A program made the translations under genes and the position numbers. From BMS3ABIN04 sp965554225 (GTDB lineage Bacteria; Bacteroidota; Ignavibacteria; Ignavibacteriales; Melioribacteraceae): 53,319 nucleotides of DNA. Positions 1 to 9,753 of this stretch are shown one piece after another (the stretch's first letter is position 1; each line of letters opens with the position of its first letter). The stretch is from positions 1-53,319 of the forward strand of contig CBEVZC010000004.1 of NCBI GenBank assembly GCA_965554225.1. Reading direction: 5' to 3'. The notes under the pieces were generated by a model. The model did no database searches. It was not told where the DNA came from and worked only from the letters and a program-made list of their open reading frames with translations.

Positions 1-77
1 AAATCTTGCAATTAAATCAATTGAGAGAGTGCTTTATTCTTTCGTTTTTAATCCATTTTCTTGCTTTTTTGCCTTTT

Positions 78-248
78 TCAGGAGCGACTAGTTAATAAAA
101 GATTGCTGAAAAATGTTTTACCGCCTCGTTGACCCGAAGCAACCAAAAGAAAGAATAACACCATAAACAGAAAGAACAAAGCAATTAATCCTACGGACCA
201 TTTGCCCAATTTGGTTATTGGCGTAAGATTGATTTTTGTGTTTTTCAT
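78..248 (-). pseudogene. N-terminal part of a small membrane protein (56 codons), probably truncated
   Basis: The reading frame opens at ATG (248) and stops at TGA (80-78). It encodes a polar start (TPITKLGKWSVGLIA), one strongly hydrophobic segment at about residues 20-37, then SGQRGGKTFFSNLLLT and an abrupt SRS stop. From memory, a family of roughly 100-residue multi-span membrane proteins begins this way (TKLGKWSVGLI, then ASGQRGG, then FFSNL) and continues with further membrane segments. Those are absent here, so I read it as cut off at its 3' end. The family identification is recall, not a search. It could instead be an intact single-span mini-protein. Confidence 0.4.
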
Positions 249-258
249 TTTAATAATT

Positions 259-396
259 TTACTGGTTTTTTATATTTTCAATTTTTTCTTTCGAATTTTC
301 CACAAGTATCATTTCTTCCCTGCGTTGGCAAAGAAATAGCTCTTTTAGTTTTTCTGTGTTAGTAAAAACCAAAGGTACTATTTGTTCGAAGGCTTT
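259..396 (-). pseudogene. C-terminal remnant of an unidentified gene
   Basis: An open frame of 45 codons without a suitable start codon ends at TAA (261-259), 10 bp before the ATG of the truncated membrane ORF at 248. The translation is charged and helical (TEKLKELFLCQRREEM, ENSKEKIENIKNQ), like the tail of a larger protein. The tight spacing suggests a former two-gene operon of which only ends remain. I do not recognise the family, and the frame could be chance. Confidence 0.22.
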
Positions 397-650
397 TCAT
401 TTATTGCGCAAAATTATCATGCAAAAGATTGTTCAATGTTAATCAATAAAAATTTAACCGGACAACTTTATTTCAATAATAAAAATAGTATATAAATCAA
501 GGCAATCAAAGTCAACTCTTTGGGTGTTGTTTCTCTTAGACGGATATATTATTAAAACCGGAAACTTTTTTAGAAATATAAAATATAATTATTATAACTT
601 ATTGTTAAAAAAATCGTCTAAACAATAAATGTTAATATTAATAATAATTC

Positions 651-1316
651 GTGAATAAAATGAACACACAAAAACCAAGAAACAGTAAAAATCCGGCTGT
701 GCCGGCAATCGGGAAATTTTGCGGTTTAGTATTATGGATGGCATTAATTATAATTTTATCCGGCTGCAGCTCATCTAAGTTAAAAGTAGCCGAATATGAG
801 TTTATTTACAATAGTCAAACCTACACACTACGCTCATCTTATAGTCGGGGTAATCCGGAGTCGCATAACAGTTTAATAGGAAACAGCTTTGTTGCTGTTG
901 ATATGAATCAAGATGGAATAATGGATAAAGTTATAAAGGGAAATGCTGCTCTTTCCGAAGCTCAAAAAATTTACGATTATTCTTTAGGAATGCTGGAAAG
1001 GGAAGGAAAGCTTAACGAAATTAATAAAAAATCAAAGGAATTCATATTAAACAAGTCCAACTATAAATTTAGTATTAAAAGCTTTTCACCCAAGAGCGGT
1101 CAATTTAACGAATTTATAATTGTTGATAAAAGTCCGTCTTTGTACAGCTATAAAAAATCAATGTTTATAGATCGCGGAGCCGACGGAAAATTAGACGAGG
1201 TTTTAGAAGGTGGTGTTTTGCTAAAAAATGCTCAGCAAATGTATGATGAAACTATTTCCGAAGGATTAAAACGATCGGAATTGGTAAAAAAGGATGGGGT
1301 TATTTTAGTGAAATAA
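651..1316 (+). CDS. Lipoprotein with two EF-hand-like repeats
   Basis: I do not recognise a named family. A hydrophobic segment (about residues 26-37) ends in a lipobox LSGC with the lipidated cysteine at residue 39, so the mature protein should be anchored in the envelope. The N-region is long because translation is assigned from GTG 651; an in-frame ATG at 660 is equally plausible, and neither has a clear Shine-Dalgarno. The mature part looks like an internal duplication. Each half has a calcium-loop-like motif (DMNQDGIMD at 84-92, DRGADGKLD at 174-182) followed by a similar helix containing AQKIYD or AQQMYD. The Asp pattern resembles dockerin or EF-hand loops, so calcium binding is an inference. 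It stands alone, with an unrelated gene on the other strand downstream. Confidence 0.75.
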   Translation: MNKMNTQKPRNSKNPAVPAIGKFCGLVLWMALIIILSGCSSSKLKVAEYEFIYNSQTYTLRSSYSRGNPESHNSLIGNSFVAVDMNQDGIMDKVIKGNAALSEAQKIYDYSLGMLEREGKLNEINKKSKEFILNKSNYKFSIKSFSPKSGQFNEFIIVDKSPSLYSYKKSMFIDRGADGKLDEVLEGGVLLKNAQQMYDETISEGLKRSELVKKDGVILVK

Positions 1317-1551
1317 TAATTTTGTATTCTTTTATAAATCCTTATTGAAAAAACCCCGGATTATTACAAAATCTTATTTAAAGCCCAGAGAAAATTTTCA
1401 TTTCAATCAATTTCTTTCCCTAATATAAGCGTATAAATTTCATACAAATTTTGATTCCTACAACAATGTTTGCTGAAATAATATGGTAATATCCGAATGA
1501 TTACGAAAAGCTTTCCAACGATATTATAATATTAATTTTTATTCCAGGGAG

Positions 1552-2799
1552 CTATGCATTATTCTTTTTACCTATTGAAATAACTCTTGAACCGTGAATT
1601 GTTTCGGGAAGATATTTATAAACAATTAAAACGCCACAAAGAATCATAATGCCGGCTACAATAAAGGGAAGTTCAAAAAATATCACAGCTAAAAATCCGG
1701 CAATTAAAGGTCCTGTTGCCAAACCCAAACTGAATCCTGTAGTTATTAAACTCATCTGCCTGCCTTCGCCGCCGCTTTGAGATAAATCGGCGGCAACAGC
1801 AAAGGCGGGTGCTGCAATAGCAGCTGCGGCGGCACCTTGAAAGAGTCGTAAAATTACAAGCTGTAAAACACTGGTAACTTCCCCAAGTAAAAAAGTAGAG
1901 GGAGTCATAATTATAAGTCCCAGTAAAATTAGAGGTTTTCTTCCAACCTTATCCGAATACCTGCCGAAAGGAACTTGTAAAATTAACCTGCTTATCATTA
2001 CGGCGCTAAATGCAACTGCAAAAACAAACGCATTCATATTAAGTCTTGAGTTAAATTCATTTTCAAGTGTTACAACCATTGAAAATGCTAATGCCATTAA
2101 AAACGTAGCAATTGTAGCGCTAATTATTCCCGGATTGAGCAAAGAAAAATCTATAATTTTGAATTTTACTTTTTCGTGGTTAGAATTATTTAACGGTTCT
2201 ATTTCATCTACCCATATTTGTACAAATACAATTGCCATAAAAATAAAACCGGACCCGACTATAAAAGCTGAATTAAAACCGAAATTGGTCTGTAAATATC
2301 CACCCAGCAAAGGACCGACTGCAAAACCGATCATTCGTAAAGTACTGTAAACCCCCATAGACCCGCCGCGACTTTCTTTTTTAGTAATCAAGCTCATTAA
2401 AGCCATTGATGCCGGAATTGTAATTGCAACAGCAGCACCCTGCAAAATTCGTAGTAATAATAAGTCAAAGAAATTTTTAGCCAGAATAAAGCCGAGTGTG
2501 CTAAAAGCTATTAAAACCAGTCCGGTTTGTATTAAAAGTTTTCTTCTATCCAGTCTGTCTGCTAATGCTCCCATAAACGGCTGAAGTAAAGCGGAAGTTA
2601 TGCCAAAGGTCGAAATTAAAATCCCAACCAACATTGGTAATGGAAGGTGGAAATAAATTTCGGGCAGGGCAGCAACGTATAAAGGGATTATGATAAATAA
2701 AATACTATTTCCTATAGCATCAGACATTCTTGCAATTGACAGTGCTAATACGGCTCTGTTAGCTCCTATCCGAGTTAAGTATTTTTTTATCAATACCAT
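1552..2799 (-). CDS. Major facilitator superfamily transporter (DHA1-like)
   Basis: A 415-residue protein with about twelve hydrophobic segments, the usual size for a proton-coupled MFS antiporter. The motif A loop between membrane segments 2 and 3 is clear (GALADRLDRRKLL), and its pseudo-repeat occurs in the second half (GRYSDKVGRKPLI). The segment RILQGAAVAITIPA is typical of the drug:H+ antiporter branch, and its counterpart RLFQGAAAAAIAAP is in the C-half. These suggest efflux of small molecules, but substrate cannot be read from sequence. The gene is monocistronic, with the lipoprotein gene converging from its 3' side. The start ATG (2799) begins directly with a short cytoplasmic N-terminus before membrane segment 1. 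No truncation is visible. Confidence 0.88.
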   Translation of the reverse strand: MVLIKKYLTRIGANRAVLALSIARMSDAIGNSILFIIIPLYVAALPEIYFHLPLPMLVGILISTFGITSALLQPFMGALADRLDRRKLLIQTGLVLIAFSTLGFILAKNFFDLLLLRILQGAAVAITIPASMALMSLITKKESRGGSMGVYSTLRMIGFAVGPLLGGYLQTNFGFNSAFIVGSGFIFMAIVFVQIWVDEIEPLNNSNHEKVKFKIIDFSLLNPGIISATIATFLMALAFSMVVTLENEFNSRLNMNAFVFAVAFSAVMISRLILQVPFGRYSDKVGRKPLILLGLIIMTPSTFLLGEVTSVLQLVILRLFQGAAAAAIAAPAFAVAADLSQSGGEGRQMSLITTGFSLGLATGPLIAGFLAVIFFELPFIVAGIMILCGVLIVYKYLPETIHGSRVISIGKKNNA

Positions 2800-3024
2800 T
2801 CGTTATAATCTTAATAATAAATTATGAATATTTTATACAGTTGTAAGTCTTAATATTCATTTTATGAAAGTTGTATGTTTTATCTGAATTTTTAGAAACA
2901 CTTTTTTCGTTTTATTCTTCTTTCTTCATGTTTTTTTACAATTCTAAAAATTACATTGCAAATTACTTAAGAATATAGCCAAAGCAAAAAAGTATTAGTT
3001 TCTCAATTTTAATGTATTAATTTT

Positions 3025-3331
3025 TCATTTTGTCTTTTGTATAAAGTAATCCCACGCTAATTTTGAAATGCCTGAAATGATTTTTTCATTTGTCTCGTAC
3101 TTCTCTTTTGAGTTTGAAACTAAAATGCTTATTGCAAAATGTTTTCCGTTGGGTTACAATTCCTATGTCGTTGATTGCGGCAGTTACTCCTTTTTCATTT
3201 GTGTCCGAGGTTCCTGTTTTATGAGCAACCAAAGTTCCTCTTGGCAGTTGTCCTTTAATTCTATTTTTACCTGATGTTGTTTCCAACATAATCTTCCACA
3301 AAAAGTCATAGTTTTTTGTAGATAGAACTTT
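3025..3331 (-). pseudogene. Class A beta-lactamase, C-terminal fragment with frameshift
   Basis: On the minus strand the frame from about 3331 reads STKNYDFLWKIMLETTSG then RIKGQLPRG and VAHKTGTSDTNEKGVTAAINDIGIV. This is the C-terminal region of class A serine beta-lactamases including the KTG box. After GIV the frame is lost, but the neighbouring frame continues the family immediately (PNGKHFAISILVSNSKEKYE, then EKIISGISKLAWDYF) to a TGA at 3027-3025. A small deletion near 3150 explains the shift. The N-terminal two thirds, with the active-site SxxK serine and the SDN motif, are absent, and a stop precedes the first homologous codon. The gene is dead and cannot give an active enzyme. It was a periplasmic penicillin hydrolase. 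Confidence 0.85.
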
Positions 3332-3619
3332 TCATTGCCGGTTTATACTACTTATGTATTAAATTCAAACCAAGAAGTTAGCTTTCTATTTGTTGGCATA
3401 AGTATTTAGGGCAGAAAATTATCTATAAAATTATTATACTTGTAATTCTAATAAGAAATATTATTTTAAAATACTGATACACTTTAATTTACCCCGAGGT
3501 AGATCCCTCAAATATTGAAGCTCCTATATCAATTACTATTAATGATTTTAATCGAATTGTAAGGGATTTGATTTCATGAAGTTTCATTTTCACGGTTACA
3601 TTTTTATTAAGGATTATCT

Positions 3620-6600
3620 ATGAGTAAGAATAATTCCAGTGCTTTAAACGTGGGCTTGTACAATCCAGAGTTTGAACATGATAGTTGTGGTGTTGGGTTT
3701 GTAGCAAATATTAAAGGTGTTGCTTCCCATCAAATAGTACATAATGGCATAGAGATTTTAGGAAACCTAAAGCACAGAGGTGCAGTTGGATGTGATCCTA
3801 AAACCGGAGACGGTGCAGGCATAACTGTTCAAATTCCAGATGAATTTATGAGAAGAGTTTGCGCAGATATTGATTTTGATTTACCCGAAAAAAGACACTA
3901 TGGAGTTGGATTAGTTTTTTTACCGACAATTTCAGAAGAAAGACACAAAGTTGAACACGTAATAGAAAGTATAATTAATTCAGAAAATCAAATTTTTATT
4001 GGCTTTAGAGATTTACCTACTAATCCGGAACATATTGGGGAGGTAGCCAAATCTTTAATGCCAGTTTTTAAACAAGTTATAATCGAACGTGGTGAATCAA
4101 CTCCGATAGATGATTTTGAAAGAAAATTACTTGTTATCAGAAAGTTAATTGGTCTTAAAATTAGATCTTTAGATTTTGGACAAAAAAGTTATTTCTACAT
4201 TTGCAGCTTGTCTTCAAAGACCCTCGTTTATAAGGGACAATTAATGGCAGAGCAACTAGCCCCTTTTTTCCCAGACCTAAATGAGGAAGATTTTAAGTCG
4301 TCAATTGCATTGGTACATTCAAGATATAGTACTAATACATTCCCAACTTGGGCTTTGGCACATCCGTTTAGAATGATTGCCCATAATGGCGAAATCAATA
4401 CGCTTAAAGGGAATAAGAATTGGTTTAACTCAAGAGAAAATTTATTTAGCGGTCAAAAATTGGGTGATGATTTAAAAAGAATTTCTCCAATGCTTGCCCC
4501 AAGCAAAAGTGATTCGGCGGCATTTGATAACGTTTTAGAGGCTTTGGTTTATTCGGGCAGATCATTACCACACGCTTTAATGATGATGATTCCAGAAGCT
4601 ATCTCAAAAGATATTGAAATGACAGATGAAAAAAGAGCTTTTTATGAATATCATTCATGCTTAATGGAACCTTGGGATGGACCTGCGGCGATTTGTTTTA
4701 CGGATGGCAGATATATTGGTTCAATTTTAGATAGGAATGGATTACGACCATTAAGATACTTTATTACTGATAATGATAAAATTGTTATGGCATCAGAAAC
4801 AGGTACTTTGGATGTTGATGAGAAGTCAATTATAAAAAAGGGAAGGTTACAACCAGGGAAAATTTTCTTAGTTGATACTGTTGAGGGAAGAGTAATTAGA
4901 GATGATGAAATTAAAAAAGAAATAATTTCTCAAAAACCATATAAAAAATGGCTGGATGATAATTTAGTTGATATCAAATTATTAAAGGATGAAACTGCAG
5001 CAAGTAAATCTAGTGTTGATGTCTTAACCAGTCAAAAAATATTTGGATACACATTAGAAGATATAAAGTTTTTAATTCAACCAATGGCAAATGATGGACA
5101 TGAAGCAATTGGCTCTATGGGAGCAGATACTCCTTTGGCAGTTCTAAGTAAGAAGCCGCAATTATTATTTAATTATTTCAAACAATTATTCGCTCAGGTT
5201 ACAAATCCGCCCATTGATCCAATAAGAGAAGAAATAATAATGTCTCAATCAGTTATGCTTGGATCCGAATTGAATTTATTGGATGAAACACCGGCTCATT
5301 GTAAAAGAATTAAAATAGATAGGCCAGTAATTACAAATAGTGAACTGAATAAACTTAAAGCTTTAGATCAAGATCAGCTCAAATCAGAAGTGGTTTCATT
5401 AATCTATCCGAACAATAAAATTGGTGGAATTGAAAGAGCCCTATCAGAACTATTTATTAGAAGTGATAAATTAATTGAGAGCGGAGTAAACTTAATAATT
5501 TTAAGTGATAGAGGTGTTGATCAAAATAATTTACCTATTCCAAGTTTGTTGGCTTGCGCAGGACTGCATCATCATTTAGTAAAAAAAGGCGGCCGCTCAA
5601 AGATAAGTATTATTTTAGAAACCGGAGAGGCACGAGAAGTTCATCATTTTGCAACACTTATTGGATATGGGGCAAACGCAATTAATCCTTATTTAGTTTT
5701 TGAGACCATTGAACAATTGATTGAAAAGAACGAGCTGGGAACTCCTTCTTATTCTGATGCTGAAAACAATTTTCTAAAGGCTATATCAAAAGGACTTTTC
5801 AAAGTAATTTCTAAAATGGGAATCTCTACAATTCAATCATATTGTGGTGCCCAAATTTTTGAATGCGTTGGGTTAAATGATCAGGTTATCCAAAAATATT
5901 TTACTGGTACAATTTCAAGAGTAGGTGGAATAGGCTTAGATATAATTGAAAAAGAAGTTGAGTTGAGACATGAATCTGCTTTTAAAGAACATTCTCCTAA
6001 CGAACTTGATAGTGGAGGATTTTATAGTTGGAGAGAAGAAGGAGAAAGTCACCAATGGAATCCGGAAACAATTTCTTTACTTCAACACGCTGTTAGGAGT
6101 AATGATTATAAAAATTATAAAAAATATGCTTCAATTATAAATAATCCACAAAAAAATTATGGTTTGTTAAGATCATATTTAAAATTCAGAGATAAAAAAT
6201 CTATTTCAATTGATGAAGTTGAACCCGCTAGTGAAATTGTAAAAAGATTTGCAACCGGAGCAATGAGCTATGGATCAATATCGAAAGAAGCTCATGAAAC
6301 ATTGGCAATCGCAATGAATAGAATTGGCGGCTTTTCAAATACTGGAGAAGGTGGCGAAGACCCAGAGAGGTTTACTGTTGATAAAGATGGTAATTTAAAA
6401 AGAAGTAGAATTAAACAAGTCGCACAGGGAAGATTTGGTGTTAATATAGAATATTTATCTAACGCAGATCAGCTTCAGATAAAAATGGCACAAGGTGCAA
6501 AACCTGGCGAAGGCGGACAACTACCGGGACATAAAGTTAGCAAAGATATAGCTAAAACTAGAAACTCAACTCCAGGGGTTGGATTGATTTCACCACCGCC

Positions 6601-8149
6601 ACATCATGATATTTACTCAATAGAAGATCTTGCACAATTAATTTATGATTTGAAAAAATCTAACCCTGAAGCAGATATAAGCGTTAAACTTGTTTCGGAA
6701 GCCGGCGTTGGAACTGTTGCTGCCGGAGTATCAAAAGGAAAGGCGGATCATGTTTTAATTAGCGGTTATGAGGGCGGAACAGGAGCTTCTCCTCTTACAT
6801 CTATTAAACATGCAGGATTGCCAATGGAGTTGGGGATTGCTGAAACCCAGCAAGTATTAGTTATGAACGATTTAAGAACAAGAATCAGAGTGCAGGTTGA
6901 TGGTCAGTTAAAATCTGGAAGAGATGTCGTTATTGCTGCTTTACTTGGGGCTGATGAATTTGGGTTTGCTACTTCTGCTTTAATTTCTATGGGTTGTGTG
7001 ATGCTGAGAAAATGTCATTTAAATACTTGCTCTGTTGGCATTGCAACACAGGATAAAGATTTGAGAAAAATGTTCACGGGAAAACCGGAACACGTAATTA
7101 ATTTCTTTTATTTTATTGCAGAAGAGGTACGTGAGATAATGTCCCAGTTAGGATTTAGAAAGTTTGATGATTTGGTTGGAAAATCGGATTACTTAACTAA
7201 AGTTCATAAAATTGATCATTGGAAAGCAAAGCATATTGATTTAACGAATATTCTTCATAGAACTGATGTTCCTGCAAAAAAGGCTACTCATCATTCTGAA
7301 AAACAGCATATTCCTTTGGAAAAATCTCTCGATAATAGATTAATCCAAGCAAGCAAAAGAGCGGTAGACAAGGGGACTCTAGTTAGGTTCTATCAAACTA
7401 TCAGGAATGAAAATAGAACAATTGGTACAATGCTCAGTTCAAGAATTGCTAAAAAGTATGGATTAAAAGGATTACCGGACGACACGATTACAGTTGATTT
7501 TGAAGGATCTGCCGGACAAAGCTTCGGTGCCTTCTTAAGCAAGGGAATCACTTTTAATCTTGAAGGTGATTCAAATGATTATGTTGGTAAAGGTCTTTCG
7601 GGCGGTAAAATAAATATTACTTCAAATGAATCTAGTAATAGAAAAGCTGAAAAAAATATTATTGTTGGAAATGTTGTTCTGTACGGTGCTATTTCCGGAG
7701 AAGTTTATATAAATGGAAAAGCCGGTGAAAGATTTGCAGTAAGAAATAGCGGTGCCAACGTTGTTGTTGAAGGAATTGGTGATCATGGATGCGAGTATAT
7801 GACCGGAGGTAGAGTTGTTGTGTTGGGAAGAACCGGCAAAAATTTTGCAGCCGGAATGAGCGGCGGTATCGCTTACGTTTGGGATAAATACGGAAACTTT
7901 AAAGACCTCTGTAATATGGAAATGATTAATCTCTATACATTAAAAAGTATTGCCGATCAAAAAGAACTTAAGAAATTTATCAATAATCATTTTGTAAATA
8001 CTAGCAGTACGGTTGCTAAAGATATTCTTGAAAATTGGGAAAAGTCTTTAAAGAGTTTTGTGAAAGTATTTCCCAAAGATTATGAAAGAGTATTGGAAGA
8101 AACTTCAGAAAATGGTTCAAAAAAATTGCTGATTGCAAAAGTAAATTAA
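3620..8149 (+). CDS. gltB: Glutamate synthase large (alpha) subunit
   Basis: Transfers the amide nitrogen of glutamine to 2-oxoglutarate, giving two glutamates; central to ammonia assimilation in the cytoplasm. At 1509 residues it has normal length and all domains: class II glutamine amidotransferase at the N-terminus, with Cys23 (HDSCGVGF) becoming the catalytic N-terminal residue after propeptide removal; the central domain; the FMN-binding synthase domain (KPGEGGQLPGHKV, SPPPHHDIYSIEDL); the 3Fe-4S cysteines C1126, C1132 and C1137 (GCVMLRKCHLNTC); and the C-terminal GXGXG beta-helix (GISGEVYINGKAGERF region). Start: ATG preceded by AAGGA at 3609-3613, a better ribosome site than most here. 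gltD follows after 21 bp, so the two are co-transcribed. No internal stop or frameshift seen. Confidence 0.98.
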   Translation: MSKNNSSALNVGLYNPEFEHDSCGVGFVANIKGVASHQIVHNGIEILGNLKHRGAVGCDPKTGDGAGITVQIPDEFMRRVCADIDFDLPEKRHYGVGLVFLPTISEERHKVEHVIESIINSENQIFIGFRDLPTNPEHIGEVAKSLMPVFKQVIIERGESTPIDDFERKLLVIRKLIGLKIRSLDFGQKSYFYICSLSSKTLVYKGQLMAEQLAPFFPDLNEEDFKSSIALVHSRYSTNTFPTWALAHPFRMIAHNGEINTLKGNKNWFNSRENLFSGQKLGDDLKRISPMLAPSKSDSAAFDNVLEALVYSGRSLPHALMMMIPEAISKDIEMTDEKRAFYEYHSCLMEPWDGPAAICFTDGRYIGSILDRNGLRPLRYFITDNDKIVMASETGTLDVDEKSIIKKGRLQPGKIFLVDTVEGRVIRDDEIKKEIISQKPYKKWLDDNLVDIKLLKDETAASKSSVDVLTSQKIFGYTLEDIKFLIQPMANDGHEAIGSMGADTPLAVLSKKPQLLFNYFKQLFAQVTNPPIDPIREEIIMSQSVMLGSELNLLDETPAHCKRIKIDRPVITNSELNKLKALDQDQLKSEVVSLIYPNNKIGGIERALSELFIRSDKLIESGVNLIILSDRGVDQNNLPIPSLLACAGLHHHLVKKGGRSKISIILETGEAREVHHFATLIGYGANAINPYLVFETIEQLIEKNELGTPSYSDAENNFLKAISKGLFKVISKMGISTIQSYCGAQIFECVGLNDQVIQKYFTGTISRVGGIGLDIIEKEVELRHESAFKEHSPNELDSGGFYSWREEGESHQWNPETISLLQHAVRSNDYKNYKKYASIINNPQKNYGLLRSYLKFRDKKSISIDEVEPASEIVKRFATGAMSYGSISKEAHETLAIAMNRIGGFSNTGEGGEDPERFTVDKDGNLKRSRIKQVAQGRFGVNIEYLSNADQLQIKMAQGAKPGEGGQLPGHKVSKDIAKTRNSTPGVGLISPPPHHDIYSIEDLAQLIYDLKKSNPEADISVKLVSEAGVGTVAAGVSKGKADHVLISGYEGGTGASPLTSIKHAGLPMELGIAETQQVLVMNDLRTRIRVQVDGQLKSGRDVVIAALLGADEFGFATSALISMGCVMLRKCHLNTCSVGIATQDKDLRKMFTGKPEHVINFFYFIAEEVREIMSQLGFRKFDDLVGKSDYLTKVHKIDHWKAKHIDLTNILHRTDVPAKKATHHSEKQHIPLEKSLDNRLIQASKRAVDKGTLVRFYQTIRNENRTIGTMLSSRIAKKYGLKGLPDDTITVDFEGSAGQSFGAFLSKGITFNLEGDSNDYVGKGLSGGKINITSNESSNRKAEKNIIVGNVVLYGAISGEVYINGKAGERFAVRNSGANVVVEGIGDHGCEYMTGGRVVVLGRTGKNFAAGMSGGIAYVWDKYGNFKDLCNMEMINLYTLKSIADQKELKKFINNHFVNTSSTVAKDILENWEKSLKSFVKVFPKDYERVLEETSENGSKKLLIAKVN

Positions 8150-8170
8150 AAATTGTAAATAGGTTATAAA

Positions 8171-9595
8171 ATGGGTGATGTAAAAGGGTTTATAAATTAT
8201 AACAGAGTTGACTTTAAAAAAGAAAAAGTTGAAAAAAGATTAACTCACTGGAATGAATTTGCAATTACATTGAAAGAGCAAGATCTTAAAGATCAAGGTG
8301 CACGGTGTATGGATTGCGGTATTCCTTTCTGTCAATCGGGTTGCCCAGTTAATAATATTATTCCCGATTGGAACGATTTAGTTTATAAAGGGAATTGGAA
8401 GGAAGCCTATTCTAGATTAGCAAGGACTAATAATTTTCCCGAGTTTACTGGAAGAGTGTGTCCCGCCCCTTGCGAAAATTCATGTACACTAGCAATAAAT
8501 AAAGATGCAGTTACAATTAAAAATATAGAGTTATCAATTATTGAAAAAGCTTTTTTGGAAGGATGGATAACAGCCAAACCACCAATAAATAGAAGTGGCA
8601 AAAAAGTTGCTATTGTTGGTTCTGGTCCAGCCGGACTTGCGTGTGCAGATGAAGTAAATAAAGCATCTCACTCAGTAACAGTTTTTGAGAAAAATGAATT
8701 TCTTGGCGGATTGTTAACTCTTGGAATTCCAAATTTTAAGCTTGATAAAGCAATTGTAAATAGAAGAATAAAATTGATGGAAGAAGAAGGTGTAGTTTTT
8801 AAGACCAATATAAATATTGGTAAGGATATTTTACTTTCGGAATTATTAGATCAATTTGATGCAATTATTTTATCTGGCGGAGCAGAAAGACCAAGAGATA
8901 TTAAGGCAGAAGGAAGAAATCTTAATGGAATTTATTTTGCAATGGATTATTTAGCTCAACAAAGCCGGGTAAATTTAGGTCAAAATTTTAATGGAAATAG
9001 AATTGATGCAAAAGGAAAAAATGTAATTGTAATTGGAGGCGGTGATACTGGTTCAGATTGTATTGGTACGGCTAACCGACAAGGTGCAAAATCTGTTACT
9101 AATCTTGAATTACTTTCACAACCTCCTGCTAATCGAAGTGAAGAAAATCCATGGCCTCAATGGGCTTTTATTGAAAGGACTTCAACTTCTCATGAAGAAG
9201 GTTGTGAAAGAAAATTTTCTGTTATGACGAAAAAATTTACTGGCCAAAATAATAAAGTTGAAAAACTTCATGGAATAGAATTAAAATTTGGCGATAAAAA
9301 TCCAGTAACCGGAATGCGAAGTATGAATGAAATTCCCGGTTCTGAATTTATACTTGATGCCGATTTAGTACTACTGGCAATGGGTTTTATTGGACCAGTT
9401 AAAAATAATTTGATAAATGAATTAGATATTGAACTAGATGAAAGAAGCAATATTAAAACTGATGAAAACAGAATGACAAATATACCGGGAATTTTTGCAG
9501 CCGGCGATATGAGAAGAGGGCAGTCTTTAGTTGTTTGGGCGATTAATGAGGGAAGAGTAGTTGCCCAACATGTTGATAAATATATTACTGTCTAA
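8171..9595 (+). CDS. gltD: Glutamate synthase small (beta) subunit
   Basis: Electron-input subunit that oxidises NAD(P)H and passes electrons through FAD and 4Fe-4S clusters to GltB. The N-terminal cluster cysteines are all present: C46, C49, C54, C58 (CMDCGIPFCQSGC), then C97, C101 and C105 (CPAPCENSC). A Rossmann FAD motif GSGPAG lies at 150-155 and the NAD(P)H motif GGGDTG at 289-294, followed by the C-terminal ATG-like FAD site (GIFAAGDMRRGQSLVVWAI). The 474-residue length is standard. It is the second gene of the gltBD operon. Related beta-like subunits occur in other oxidoreductases, but adjacency to gltB settles the assignment. Confidence 0.97.
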   Translation: MGDVKGFINYNRVDFKKEKVEKRLTHWNEFAITLKEQDLKDQGARCMDCGIPFCQSGCPVNNIIPDWNDLVYKGNWKEAYSRLARTNNFPEFTGRVCPAPCENSCTLAINKDAVTIKNIELSIIEKAFLEGWITAKPPINRSGKKVAIVGSGPAGLACADEVNKASHSVTVFEKNEFLGGLLTLGIPNFKLDKAIVNRRIKLMEEEGVVFKTNINIGKDILLSELLDQFDAIILSGGAERPRDIKAEGRNLNGIYFAMDYLAQQSRVNLGQNFNGNRIDAKGKNVIVIGGGDTGSDCIGTANRQGAKSVTNLELLSQPPANRSEENPWPQWAFIERTSTSHEEGCERKFSVMTKKFTGQNNKVEKLHGIELKFGDKNPVTGMRSMNEIPGSEFILDADLVLLAMGFIGPVKNNLINELDIELDERSNIKTDENRMTNIPGIFAAGDMRRGQSLVVWAINEGRVVAQHVDKYITV

Positions 9596-9753
9596 AAATT
9601 GCAATTGTAGTTTATAGCATGCTAGTTTATTCAGCTAGAGAGTCAAGTTTATTAAAATATTTTAAGTAATAACAAATGATTCGTTCCTGCTTGAATAATT
9701 AAAACTGTGGTTCTATCTTCGCATGATATTGGAAATCCAAATCCAATTCAGTT

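Noticed and set aside
3086..3301. 71-codon frame starting at ATG 3301 as a gene of its own
   Set aside because: It is only the middle of the beta-lactamase fossil; the homologous sequence begins before the ATG and continues in another frame.
3494..3579. Plus-strand frame reading EVDPSNIEAPISITINDF up to TGA before gltB
   Set aside because: It looks protein-like but has no start and is under 35 codons; I could not place it in a family, so I did not list it.
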